This document shows, one piece after another, positions 36,024-48,910 of a stretch of 64,000 nt of DNA (the first letter of the stretch is position 1; every line of letters starts with the position of its first letter). This stretch comes from Clavulina sp. PMI_390 (lineage: Eukaryota; Basidiomycota; Agaricomycetes; Cantharellales; Hydnaceae). The stretch spans positions 298,668 through 362,667 of the forward strand of contig WIDE01000034.1 of assembly GCA_015039315.1 (NCBI GenBank), given 5' to 3'. The notes beneath the pieces were generated by a model. That model was given only the letters and a program-made list of their open reading frames with translations, was not told the origin of the DNA and did no database searches. The translations under genes were made by a program, and so were the position numbers.

Positions 36024-36447
36024 AGTGGTGTAATGAACAGAGAAAGCCTATAGAATAGATTTTTTGAGTAGTAATTGGCGCTATTATTGAGGCTTTCGTA
36101 CAGAGTTATCTGTTGAAGGAATCCATGACGCCGCGCGCGGAGGTTCTCGAAGCCCAAATTCTGGTAAGCGCCGGCGATCGCTTTGCACCCAGACCTCCAC
36201 GTTGCCAAATCCAAGAGTCAGATACACCATCACGTAGTAGCGCACGTCTGCAACGCGTTTGCCTCAGTGCAAGGGAAGAGACGCGCCACACCGGCGTGGT
36301 GCGACACGCTTCACAATCCGTCGGTCACGGTCACACATGTCACGCAACTGGCCAAACAAGTCTATTTGACACGTCGTCCTCGATCCTCCTCCACTCTTTT
36401 TCTGAACTTTCAAACGAACTCTCGTTCCGGAGCTGGTCCAATCTGAT
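36024..36447. other. spacer upstream of SLC33A1
   Basis: 424 bp between two divergent genes. Plus-strand short frames here have no supporting motif; it presumably holds both 5' UTRs. Confidence 0.3.
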
Positions 36448-38883
36448 ATGAGCCTTCGCTCGCATAAATCTCGAAAAAAGTCACGATCTCCTCTACCTCC
36501 ATCCTATAGTAACGGAAACGGCCACTCAGCAGAGGATATGCAGCTTTCCTCCAAAGCATCATCTCAGGGTTCCGCCCTTGAGAAAACAACTCTCCCGACT
36601 TCAAGGAGACACGCTAATGGCTCGTTCTCTATCCAAACCGAGAACAACGAAAAAACCCCGGCATATGCTGACAAACGTGAAACCCCTTCCAAGGGACTGT
36701 CTACACGCGACCAGCAAGCTATGGCCTTGCTCATTGTCCTATGTCAGTCTAGTCTACATTAATAAGTCTTGGCGTGTGGGCTCAATGGAAAAAACTAGAT
36801 TTCATCCAAGGCATTCCCATCGGTCTGGCCTTTGGTTCGATCCCATTCCTTCTCAAATCCCGGCTGTCATATAGTCAGATAGGCATTTTCTCCTTAAGGT
36901 CCGTCAAATCCCTCTGCCTCGACCATCGGAGCACTAAAATACCTCTTTCCATCAGCACCTACCCTTACTCGCTCAAACTTTTCTGGAGCCCCATCGTCGA
37001 CTCTGTGTACAGCAAGTCCTTCGGCAGAAGAAAGTCGTGGATCGTCCCAATACAGACCATCATTGGCATCTTCATGCTGTGGATAGGGAAACACGCCGAG
37101 AGCCTCTTGGCCTCCGCCGAGAAGGATATTACCCAGCTAACGACGATATTCGTTCTAATGATTTTCTTTGCGGCCACTCAAGGTATGCTCAAGTACTCTG
37201 AGAACAATGTCGTGTCGCTCACATCTTTAATCTCGTAGACATTGCTGTGGATGGTATGCACACTATGTGAACCTCCCTATTCATTCGCCCCTGTGACTGA
37301 CACATATATAGGCTGGGCCTTGAACCTTCTCTCTGAGGAGAGCCTCTCCTTCGCTTCCACTGCTCAAACAATCGGCCTCAATACCGGCTTCTTCCTTTCC
37401 TTCACCGTTTTCCTGGCTCTTAATAGTCCCGAGTTTGCGTACGTCGGATTCACGTCGGTTTGACTCGCTCACTTGGCGGGACTGACATTGACTTTGTTCA
37501 TCATAGGAACAAATACATTCGTTCAGTGCCGCTAGACACGCCATTGGTCACGCTTGGGCAGTATCTCACATTCAGCGGTTTCTTCTGCTTCGCTGTTACT
37601 TTATGGCTCGTTCTATTCAAGACTGAGGTGCGTGTGTCTCAATGCTGCCTATAGTATCCTTTCTGATACCATATATTAGGAGCCGGTCTCCTCTACCGAA
37701 GAAGAAATGTCTGTTGCGAAAGTGTACAACATTATGTGGAGCATCTGCAAATTGACCAGTACGTTGCCTTACACTGTGTGGTCTATCTTACCTTCTGCTG
37801 ACTATGTCTGACGCGCGTGCTGTAACCCTTTACAGACATCCAAACCCTCTGCATCATCCACTTCATTGCCAAAATTGGGTTCCAAGCGAATGAAGCCGTT
37901 ACAGACCTCAAACTCGTGGAGAAGGGTCTCTCAAAGGAGGACCTGGCCCTCGTAGTGCTTATCGATTTCCCCTTCCAGATGATCGGTGGATGGCTCGCAG
38001 GCCAGTGGTCTGTGGGAGAGCACAAGCTTCGTCCCTGGCTGCATGGAATGTGGATCCGTCTTGGGTTCGCTGTGTTGAGCATGGGCTTGGTCTACTGGTT
38101 CCCCAAGTCCAAGGAGGTCCCAATGAGCTTCCTTTTAATCGTCATTGTGGTGAAAGTCCTCTCCTCGTTCGCTGGGTAAGTGATAGTTGCGCCGCTCTTC
38201 GTAGCCCACAACCTAGCTCACAAACAGCCCTACTCAGCACAATGCAGTTCGTTGGAATCTCTGCATTCCATACTCAGATCTCTGACCCAGTGATCGGTGG
38301 CACATACATGACAGTATGTCCTCGACTGAATCTTTTGTCTAGTTCATTGCGGCTCACACTGCAACTTGTAGCTGCTCAATACGGTATCCAACCTTGGTGG
38401 GACCTGGCCCCGCTTCTTCGTCCTCAATGGTGCATTTCTTATCTAATGTGCTGATTACAATGCTGAGTTTTGAGCTTAGGTGTCGATTGGTTGAGCGTGT
38501 CGACATGCCATATTAAGCAGACTACGGAGGAGTTGCTCGTATCAGGTATGGTTTACCTCCCCTTCTCCATTGCGCAATGCTGACCAACGTTGTCTCAACA
38601 CCATATAGCGAGCGAGTGTGCCTCTGAATCAGGCAAGGAGCGATGTGCTTCCCTCGGCGGGACCTGTGCAATCGAGTCAGATGGATATTACACCGTTTCG
38701 GCCATTTGTGTGGCGATCGGGGCGATCCTTCTCGTGGCGTATATCTGGCCGGCAGCACAGCGACTACAAAGTAGGTGTTCTATGACTCCTCTCCTGCCTA
38801 TGCCTGGATTCCTAAACACATCGTACATCAACTCAGGATTGCCCAATTCAGCGTGGCGGGTCAATATAGCGAGGAAAGATTAG
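36448..38883 (+). CDS. SLC33A1: acetyl-CoA transporter, SLC33A1 / AT-1 type
   Basis: A multi-pass carrier of the major facilitator type that, in animals, brings acetyl-CoA into the ER/Golgi lumen. About 85 cytosolic, Ser-rich residues (MSLRSHKSRKKSRSPLPPSY) precede the first helix. Family motifs follow: GIPIGLAFGSIPFLLKSRLS, SYSQIGIFSLSTYPYSLKLF, WSPIVDSVYSKSFGRRKSW, then AATQDIAVDGWALNLLS (across a splice), SFASTAQTIGLNTGFFLSF, IGFQANEAVTDLKLVEKGLS and DPVIGGTYMTLLNTVSNLGG. A luminal Cys-containing loop near the end (CASLGGTCAIESDGYY) and a final helix (ICVAIGAILLVAYIWPA) are typical. About ten short introns are all compatible with one frame ending at 38883. Its 3' end converges on ATG12, 120 bp away. 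Substrate in fungi is inferred from the family. Confidence 0.92.
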
Positions 38884-39003
38884 ATAGGATTGGCTCGCAA
38901 GACTGGCAAGAAATGCTGCTGAACAGATTGTCACCATATATGGGTTAGATATGTGTATTACAGGGTATGGCGTTGATAATTTACTCGCATTGGAAGCGAG
39001 CAG

Positions 39004-39630
39004 TTAGCCCCATGCCGCGTTTGTGCTATGACAAAATTCACTTGTCAGGGATTGAACGGAGGCGACTCGTTCCAAGCCACACACACGCACCTGTAGTTGA
39101 CTATTAGATGCCCATCGGTAGAGAAGCACTAGAGATCGGTCCGATTAGCATACTTTCCAGGACTCATCAAATGGGCCATACTTTGAATAAGTTGTTTACG
39201 ATATCGTCGGGTGCAGGAGAGAAAGCCATGTTGATATACGTAAACTGCATATGGAAACAAACGTGTCTGAGACCCTACAAAGACAACATATCATATAGGG
39301 AAGAGGCTCACGAGAGGATCGGTCGGCTTCCACCCAAGTTCTTTCCTCAGAAACTGGATGACAGTCTGGAAGCGATTTTGGGCGGTGATCTTGTAGTAGT
39401 TTTGCTTCATGATAGGAGCGTTCCCGACCGCTCGGAATCGTACGATGACTGCATTCGAGCCGAATTTAGCAATGGGGACGCCTTGGTGCCATTAGGGTCC
39501 ACAAGCGAGACAAAGGGAGAAACGAACCTTTGGCTCCGTCTCGCCGCTTGTACGCTTCGAGAGCTTCTAGCGCAGGTGCAGCAGGGATGGGCGCATGGAG
39601 TCGCCCGGATGAGACCGAGAGATCTGCCAT
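39004..39630 (-). CDS. ATG12: ubiquitin-like autophagy protein ATG12
   Basis: The ubiquitin-like modifier conjugated to Atg5 through its C-terminal Gly by Atg7/Atg10; the conjugate acts as an E3 for Atg8 lipidation. Five exons (39630-39528, 39481-39312, 39244-39182, 39128-39091 and 39025-39004) sum to 396 nt, giving 131 residues. Motifs: FRAVGNAPIMKQNYYKIT, FLRKELGWKPTDPLFTYIN, then SPAPDDIVNNLFKCF and STDGHLIVNYS, ending AAWG. The terminal Gly is exposed without further processing, as in the family. The protein is short at the N-terminus (about 45 residues before the ubiquitin fold). A long plus-strand open frame over the same DNA (39108-39653) is a shadow. The start codon is 143 bp from the divergent TRM8 start. 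Confidence 0.9.
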
Positions 39631-39773
39631 CTCGAGTGAACGAGGTGGGTTGAGTCGGGTGGGTCAGCACCAAGGGGACGGGCGTGGGCGGTCAACGAGC
39701 TGAGGACGCGCGTGTCGTGTTTGGCCTGCGCGTTTAGTTCTTCGGGTGACGCTGCATTTACTTCACTTGTCCA
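39631..39773. promoter_or_regulatory. bidirectional promoter, ATG12 / TRM8
   Basis: 143 bp between divergent start codons. No clear core promoter motif was seen. Confidence 0.5.
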
Positions 39774-41106
<1,333 letters not shown>

Positions 41107-42099
41107 GCCCAAGGGAGACCCTGACTATCTGGGCAGACGATCTGCTGGGTTTCCTCCCAAAAGCGGCAGCTAGTTCACTGGGCCATTCATCATGTGCATG
41201 CATGTTGACGGGTGTAATTGTACTCAACTGACACTTTACCAGGTAACATGTACTCTACTACTTACTTGCTAGCTGTCCCCTAAAAAAGAATATGAAAATT
41301 CGTGCGCTCGTGTACCTCACTTGGTTGCTCCCCCACAATTTGTCACTCCAGGAATATAGGCGGGCCGTTACGACGTGTAGCTCAAGCCGAGGCCTATCTC
41401 CGTCGCTCCACCCACAGAGACTCTGTCCACCTCCCGGGGCTCTCTGCTTCTCAAATTCATCCCCCCGGGACGACAACATTAATCTCAGCTCAGTCCAGGA
41501 GATCGTCGATGATAATCACGCTCCTGCGCCCCAATCAGCCTTTTTCAACCCTTCAGTTCTTTTACAGCGTCAATTAAACTCAATCTAGCCGCTCCTCCAC
41601 TAATCAATGTATGTGTGTATGTGTCCTCAACATGCAGACGCACTGATATCCGGACATCAGCTGAGCTGAGGCATGAAATTGTGGCGAGCCACCGAGAAGC
41701 ACACAAGCACAAGACCGAATGTGCTTGCACAATCAATCTGATGAGATATAGAAGTAACTGTATTGACCTGCAAGCAATTTTTTTTCTTTATTGAGATAGA
41801 GAGTTAGAGAGTATGTGTAGAACGGAAAAGAAGAGCTGAAAGAGTCCAGGTAATAAAGATTGTAGCTGTGGAACGAGACCGAGAGAGCCCAAATAGCAGG
41901 ACAGACGATGTGGATTGAATTATTATGGGGGAATCCCTAGCAGTGAGTGTTGGGTAATGAGGAAGAAGAAAGATGGGAGGGGGGCATGTTGTTCACGGCA
42001 CAGCGAATAATGAGAGCAAATGCATTGGGGGAAGGGTGTTATGGGACGACGACGAATACGATATTGAGCAGCAAAAAACAACACGGTAAAACCTCTACG
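41107..42099. other. convergent 3' flank, nothing recognised
   Basis: About 1 kb between the converging ends of TRM8 and the Ala/Pro-rich gene. Purine-rich on the plus strand from about 41790. No supported gene was found. Confidence 0.3.
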
Positions 42100-44090
42100 C
42101 TACTCGTCAATCTCATCCGGAATATCCTCATGATGAGGAGCCGCATGCTCGCCGTCTTCAGGATGAGCATCGTCTTTGAGCTCGTCGCCATCGCTCTGGC
42201 CTGCAACAGGGCTCACAATAGGGTCAGCGGACGACTCGGGAAGAGGATGAGCACTTCCGGCAACGGGAGAGGTGGGCGAGATCGGCACAGCGTCTGGTTC
42301 CTGCAATACGCCATTCGAAGAGCCTGCAGCTAGCGCAGTTTCGCCATCGTGAACTGCGACGACTGAGGTAGCTCCATCAGCTTCAGCATTGGCATCAGAG
42401 GGTACGACAACGTTCGAGCCCTCGGTGTGTGCATCAAGATCTTCAAGAGCAGCTTCAGTGAGTGGGCGAGCAGGGAGAGCTTCCACGACACCATCCGCAG
42501 CATCAACCACAAGCACATTCCCACTTCCATCACCCACAGGCTCAACAACGGTGGGAGTCATCGAATCAGCTGATGGGAAGGAAATTGGCATAGTGGAGCC
42601 AGATTCAGAAGCAGCAGAAGGGAGAGCGACAGAAGACGCCAGCTTGCCATTCGATTCAGCCTTTGCGGGTATTGCAGCACCGTCGGCCGCAGGAATCGTC
42701 GCGGCTGCGACAATCACGTCTTCCTGGGCGGGAATAGAAGGAACGGGAGGGGCATTGACCTTCGCCAATGCCGCGAGGGCTGCGGCAGACGGGCCCTTGC
42801 TGCTTGACTGGCTAATACGAGACTGTCTCGCGGTAGATGACGCTGCTGAGGTTGTCTTACTCTTGCTCACAGTAGAAGGAGGGGCAGAAGACTTGGGTTT
42901 GCGCACGGATGGGAAGGGAACAGTAGACGAGATTGTGCGAGCCCGCGTGGTGCTTGGCTGAGGCAAACCCTGCGCGTCAGGCTTCGCACCACTAGCCGAT
43001 GGAACTGCGTTTCCGCATCAAGTGTCATCCCCAAGTGACAATTTACAGCAATGATGAGAGAGTTTGGATAGATTCGCAGTCAGTTATGCGCAAATGACGA
43101 GACATTAGTAGAGCGATTCACCTTTCTTGGCAGGCGCGGTGCTCGTGGAAGGCTTGGTATTTGTTTTTGCAGGCGTGGAAACGGCCGTACGAGCCTTAGC
43201 AAGCGATGATGCAGTTGGGGCCATCAAATGAGAACTTGATGACGCAGGGGTGGTGGAGGCTACAGTCCGAGGCTTTGTCACTGGCGTCTTGGACCGCACT
43301 TTCGTGTCCGTCTGAGATCCGGTATTCTGTGGCCGCAACGGGGTCATATAATGAGGGACTGGTGATGCAGCACCTCTCATGGCTGAGTTGCCAGCGTTCT
43401 GGGAGCGAGCGGGCTGAGATTCAGCACGAGCGGCATTCGACTTCTGAGTAGCAGAAGAAGACTTTGCCATTGCCACAGAGGTGGCCGGTGGAGGAGATCG
43501 GGCTTTGACAGGTTTAAGAGGTCGCGTAGAGGAAGGAGGGGACGTTGGTTTTTGGGGCGCAGTCCCTTTCCTGACGGTGCCATTGCGCGAAACCGAGGGG
43601 GCAGCAGCAGCAGGCGCCGGCTCCGATTCCTCCTCGGGCTGCTGCAAAGGCTCAGGCTCGGCAACAGCTTCTACAACAGGAGGCTCTGGGGCAGGAGGCG
43701 ATGCAATCACGGGTGGTTCTGGCTCAGTGACTTGTTCATCTTTCGCTTCCACAGTTCCCGACGTGGCGGCGTTGTCGTCTGCCTTTTCGGGTGGTGACGT
43801 CGCAGTTGGCAACGCCTGCGAATTGCGCAAAAGATTGTTAGCCAAATCCGGCCCTAGATTGGTCCTGCGCTCCTGTATGCCCGATACAGATCGACCAGGG
43901 AGTTGGATGGGTTTGGGTGAGTCGGCAGGGACCTGTTTCTTTTGCAGCTCGAAACGTCCGATCAAGTTGGCAACGCTCGGACGTGGTCGCTATACAAACA
44001 GAGGCATCACAAAGCGCGCGGAGTTTAGCGTGAGTGCGTAAGAACCCCCCCAATCATAGACGATGCACTAACCTCATCTGGCAAAGGCAT
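42100..44090 (-). CDS. intrinsically disordered Ala/Pro/Ser-rich protein
   Basis: No functional family recognised. Exon 1 is only 18 nt (MPLPDE, 44090-44073). After an intron, exon 2 starts RPRPSVANLIGRFELQKKQV, the one well-ordered, probably conserved motif, and runs to about 43120 through long Pro/Ala/Glu- and Ser/Thr/Lys-rich stretches (for example KARSPPPATSVAMAKSSS). A further intron joins KKVPSASGAKPDAQGLPQ, and the last exon is Ala/Ser-rich, turning acidic (EDGEHAAPHHEDIPDEIDE) before the stop at 42100. About 600 residues, very few hydrophobic clusters, no membrane helix. The N-terminal motif could be a short helix that binds a partner. Opposite-strand open frames here come from the biased codon use. 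Confidence 0.65.
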
Positions 44091-45145
44091 GATGCAGGAC
44101 CACGCGACTCGGATCGCACTGCGTTGGGGCCCGTCAGTCTACGTAGATTAGTTGATAAAGTGCTGTCAACGGCGGCGAAATTAGCCACTCTCCGACGTTA
44201 TCATGAGCAGTATGCCAATTCCACCTACTTGAAAAGGTCAAAAAGAGTAGTGAAGGGCCAGCGTTTGGTTGGCAGTGCTGATGCGCGTTGTGTCACTGTG
44301 TGGCCGTGTTTGGCGCTCTCCTGAGCATGTGTGTCGAGCTTTTGCTCCTTGTTTTGCGCAACTTTGTGAATATGCTTTCAGTCTGAGTCACATCCCAATA
44401 GAAAAAATGTGTTCTTGCACTTCCACGCCGACGTCGAGGCGGACTAAGCTCTCCGTTTTTCAGCAGCCATCGCCACATAGTTTGGGATGCTCAAATACAT
44501 GTGGGGGTGCGCGGGATCGCACCCTTTTCCCCAACTACTCATGGCCAGGGAGTTTTTCAAGCCTCACCATCACATGCTTTGGGGGCAAATGACAATCTAT
44601 CTAAGGCTTCAAGGGCAACGTGGGCGTCAGACAGCTCCCCTTGCCGCCACCTAGTTGCCTCTCCCCCCCTCCCGGGAGGTGGAAGGGAAACGGTGATGAT
44701 AGACATTTGATAGGCGATAGGCCGCCAGCTGTTCGCTTTTGTGACCGCTCCGGGTGTCGAGCAATCAATCGTCGTCTGCAAGAACACCCTCTGTCAAAGG
44801 CGGTTTTTTTCGTCTAGCACGACAAAACCCAATGACACCCACATGAAATCTATTCCTAATTTATCCTAATTGGGAAATCTATGTCATTATTATTCTACCT
44901 CCCCCCCTCCCGGCTTAATGCCTTCCTCGATCGAAGCCAGAGTCGCCAGCATGCTGATCTTACTGCCTCAGTCCCAGTCATTGGCGGTTCACTTTTCGCC
45001 CCCCTACCCGCGTCAATAAAAAGGCGGTACCCTTCCCCTCTTCCATCCCTAGGTCCCTTGACGCCCTCGAAACCATCTTAATTCCTGCACGTCCATCATC
45101 TCCATCCCTCGTCTCCATCCCTTCCACCCCCACCTCACTCTACCC
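44091..45145. other. spacer between divergent genes, nothing recognised
   Basis: About 1.05 kb upstream of both the Ala/Pro-rich gene and the small gene at 45146. C-rich tracts (for example ccccccctccc at about 44664 and 44905) and CT-rich stretches just before 45146 look promoter-like for a fungal gene. No gene was found. Confidence 0.3.
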
Positions 45146-45702
45146 ATGGCAAACTATACTCGGATTGGGGAAATCACCCTCCATGTAACACCCCCCGTAA
45201 AGAATGTCACGCTTTTTGACCCGTGAGTTGCCCTTCGTCGATCGTGTCGCCTCTCGCCGACTTTGACCGGTTCGGAACTATTCGCCCACTCACTATTTCC
45301 AGGTCGTGCGAGATTGACGTATACGCAGCGTTCGATGTCTGCGAACTCCTCTCGGGTGCACGAGAAGTCCTCAAATCTCTCAACGGCGTTTCAACAAGAA
45401 TCCATCCCCTCAAATTCAGGATATCCATGGATGGCTACCCACACGTTCATCGAGCATACTCGAACGAAAACAACAACAAATTCGTGTGGTTCTCAGAGCA
45501 TCGTGAGGATGCCAGAAATGGGCTCAGAGTCCGGGGGACTGTGATGGTTCCTCGTCAAATGTGGCCGCCAGCGAACAATACAGCCGTGCAAATCCGTGTG
45601 CGAGTCGAGGGGGTTGTCGAGTTTGTTCATGCTAATGGGCATGTGGAGACAGTAACAAGAGTAGCGGAGACTCTCCTTAGCATTGTCTGCCGATCGCGTT
45701 GA
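45146..45702 (+). CDS. small hypothetical protein
   Basis: Not recognised. Two exons, 45146-45222 and 45303-45702, sum to 477 nt, giving 158 residues. It starts MANYTRIGEITLHVTPPVKN and continues across the 80-nt intron with PSCEIDVYAAFDVCELLSGA. The rest alternates short hydrophobic and charged stretches (FRISMDGYPHVHRAYSNENN, VRVEGVVEFVHANGHVETVT), which suggests a beta-rich fold. No signal peptide or membrane helix. The CT-rich leader just upstream supports the chosen start. Confidence 0.55.
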
Positions 45703-48700
45703 GGAGAAACAACAACATCATGGGAGCCAGCACCTCAGCCACATCCCCATCTACCTCCCCTCTCCTCCCAACCAAAGTTGCCGATGTTGCTCCTCCTCGG
45801 CTCATCGGGGGCTTCATTTTGCGGGAATTTCTCCCATGCTCCAATCTTCCACTTCCATCAGCTCATCGTTGACATGGAATCCCGCTTTGTGTGAGTGGCC
45901 ACTCCGCCTATCCTTCATTGCGAGACGTTTATGAGCTCTGACCTATAATTTTTACCCCGCCTAGATCTTGTATCATTCCGTCCCGGTCCTCGGCTGCTTC
46001 GCTTTCAATTATTTATGCCACTATACCCACTCTATCCGCATATTCTTCCCTCATAGTTTACTGTGCAACCTCCATGTTGAGAAACTTACCCCCGGGTGGT
46101 GCGCAACTCGCTTCGCGAGCCGCTATACAAGATCCACTTCTTTCCTTCGCCGAGCGTCGAGGCTTGAATTTCCGGTGGTCGATCGAGCCCTCGGGCTTCG
46201 AAGCTTCGAGCTCGACATTTCGATTCCCGCTGGCTTCTTTCCTTCTACCTAGCGCGCGCGCGTCTTGGTACGCTTGGTTGGTGGGCTTCCCGCCATTGCT
46301 TTCGTCTGTTCTTCTTTCTGCTTGCTCTCCGTTCTGCAATCATTCAACTGTATTATACGACCAACCCTTCAGCGCGTCTTTGTGATGTCTCCGACCATAC
46401 ATGCGGAGCTCCATAGATTTTTCTTAGCCCTGGAGTAATAAATGATTCGAGACTATGCCCCGTGCCATCCTTCGATATTCTATCTCTTCGACGCCTCGAG
46501 AAGTCTCTCTTTCCCATCAACCCACCATGAGCGCCTATCAAGGTTGCACCATGCGCTCGGCCCCTGTGACGCTGTGGAGAGCATTACCTAGATCATGCTG
46601 CCGAGATTCATATCCTCTGGGAGCCCTCTAATTATGCTCGATGCCGCGGCCAGGGCCGCCGTGGAACCGGAAGCTTCACTCAGATTCCCGAGCCTGCGTC
46701 GTGATCACCCCCGCCCCCCCCTCAGTTCAATCGATGCGCCGTTCACGCCCTTCTAAGGCTCCTCAGGGCCTTTGCGTTGTATCCTTGGCTGGTTACAGCA
46801 GTGACGCCACACACTCGGCTCCCCCGTCGGCCTTCTCCGTTCAACATGTCCTCTTTTGCGCAAGCGTTGATCAGGTTGTCCAGACTCTCTCACCGTCAGA
46901 GTAATCTGGCACCAGCGAATGTCCAATTGCAGATCACCCTTGACACTAAATATTGCCCAGTTGACTATTTGAGTTTCTGTGTTGACGGGCTACCGGCCCA
47001 GGGAGGGCATTGACATGCTGCTCCGACAATGCTCACCTATGAGCGCTCCAAAGTGCTTGTCTATCCATCTATGACTTCCTTTGCTTGAATGCCTACCAAA
47101 GAATTTTTCTGGTATTCGGGGAGATCTATAGGATCCCTAATGTCGAAGCAATGGCACCGCACGACTCTTCCATAATTACTGAGGCTGTCAGGATGGAAGA
47201 TGCGCTCCGCTCATCACGATCATTATTTCCCATTATTCGCCCCTGCTATGACATATAGTGATGATTCACCGATCGCCAGGTCCGCATCGGCGCATATTTG
47301 CGTTTATGAGGTCAACACCTGTGAACGCATGTATGGTACGTCGGCTGAGTTGAGTCTGCGACATCCAAATACTCGGGATATTCCCCGGAACTGCCGGGCA
47401 GCATGTTATGTCTGGAACCCGAGCTACACACACAACTCGTGAACGGTCCTCACCCTGCGACCACGACCTGCCACTAGTAGGCCGCTTCTCGCTTCACGTT
47501 CTATGCACATATATCACACTTTCGCACCCTTGGGAAAAGTTCTGGTCTCGCCATCTCGCGTATCTATTTTCAACCTGGAGAGGCACGACAGCTCCTGGAG
47601 CCTCATCGAGATACTTGACCATTTCGAATGACGGAGGCCTACGGGCAGTTGGCAAATTGGGGCCAAGGTAGCAGCTGGATCGTCCATCAGCAGGTTCAGA
47701 CCTCGTGTCGTATGTGAAAGTCCGTTGACAGCGGCTCTGAAGCTCGCCCCGCGTTTACTGTAACCACAACACAAGGTGTTGCAAACAAGCCGTTCGAGGG
47801 CTTTGGGTTGACAGGTCATCTCGTTATTAGGTGATACCCAGGGATCCGCTGCAGCGGAGGCAGCACAAACTGGCGGGACTGGCCGTGCGTTGCGAGTATA
47901 CTAGGAAAAACTTCCCAGCCCTCGGGGGTGCCACTGATTGTAATGCGCAGGAGGGCGTGATGATCCTCAAGGAGGGTTCTTTGTATTGCCATAAAGGAAT
48001 CAACGTATGTTTTCAGCGAGGGCGATCACCTTGACTTGAGTCGTGCACACTCGAGAAGCGTGTGCTCTTAGTCCCGTCTCGGCATCAATGACTGGCTTGA
48101 GGGCTGTCAGCTTTGATATACGGTGGGCACCAACTAGGGAGCCGCTTTGATTGAGTGCGTACCTGGATGCCAAATGTCATCGTCACTCCTGCACCACTCC
48201 TCACATTTGGCGACGCACACGGCGGCGGTGGAACCTCAAACACCCCCGACGTCCGAGCTCCAAAAAATGAACAGACTCTCTAAGCCACCAGGTTGCGGAT
48301 CGATCTGGTATGTTAGCGACGTCGACTCGGAAGTTGTCACCAACCTGCCTCCGCCAACGATAGGATTCAGCATGGGGCTGTATTTGAGGCATGTCCTTGT
48401 GAAGAAAACCTCGGGCTTGATCACTGCGATATGCCAGCAGAAGACCACCTGAGGCTTCTTGGAAAGGATAAGCCGCCGCAGATCTACTTCACATTTGCCG
48501 TGACATCTGTGGAAACTCAAAAGCGGCGGGTAAACCAAGAGTCTAGGTAAAATGGTGGGTAAATGACTCGCATTCTCTATTCTTGAACACATGCGGCAAT
48601 CGCTGCCTAGAAAAGAAGGCGCCAATGGTTGATGCCCCCAGATGCAGTGATTGGCTGGGGAGATTGAGCATCCCCGCTATTTCAAATCAAAAGACTTGAA

Positions 48701-48910
48701 GATTGAGAACTGATTGGGCCCGAGATAATATTCAATGATGGTTATGTCATACACAAAAAGGTTGGAAAATACAAGCATAGACATCGATACAAGATACAGG
48801 CCACTGAAGAGACGACAAGGGTGAAAGAAGGATGAGAGGAAAGAGAGAGTGCTTGACATGAATGAGACGCATCGAGGGACCAGAACCTACCGTAGTCACA
48901 AGGGGCTAGG
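45703..48910. other. 3.2-kb gene-poor region with coding-like scraps
   Basis: No complete gene could be built. Isolated stretches read like protein but lie in different frames with stops between: PNVIVTPAPLLTFGDAHGGG near 48170-48235 and GFGLTGHLVIR near 47795-47831. A GC alternating run (gcgcgcgcgcg) lies at about 46252. This may be decayed gene sequence or an unresolved multi-exon gene. Confidence 0.3.

Noticed and set aside
39040..39090. Possible tRNA-like arm (ttgaacggaggcgactcg)
   Set aside because: No matching acceptor stem or anticodon arm; the stretch is the last intron of ATG12.
39108..39653. 181-codon ATG open frame on the plus strand
   Set aside because: The opposite strand encodes ATG12 with conserved motifs, correct splice phases and a terminal Gly; the plus frame has no motif.
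43481..44041. Plus-strand Gly/Ala-rich open frames (also 42389-42961)
   Set aside because: These are antisense shadows of the Ala/Pro/Ser-rich protein on the minus strand.
47770..47831. GFGLTGHLVIR as a remnant of a second GH10 xylanase
   Set aside because: It resembles GIGFEGHLIL of the xylanase, but no other GH10 motif is found nearby in any frame; one short match is not enough.
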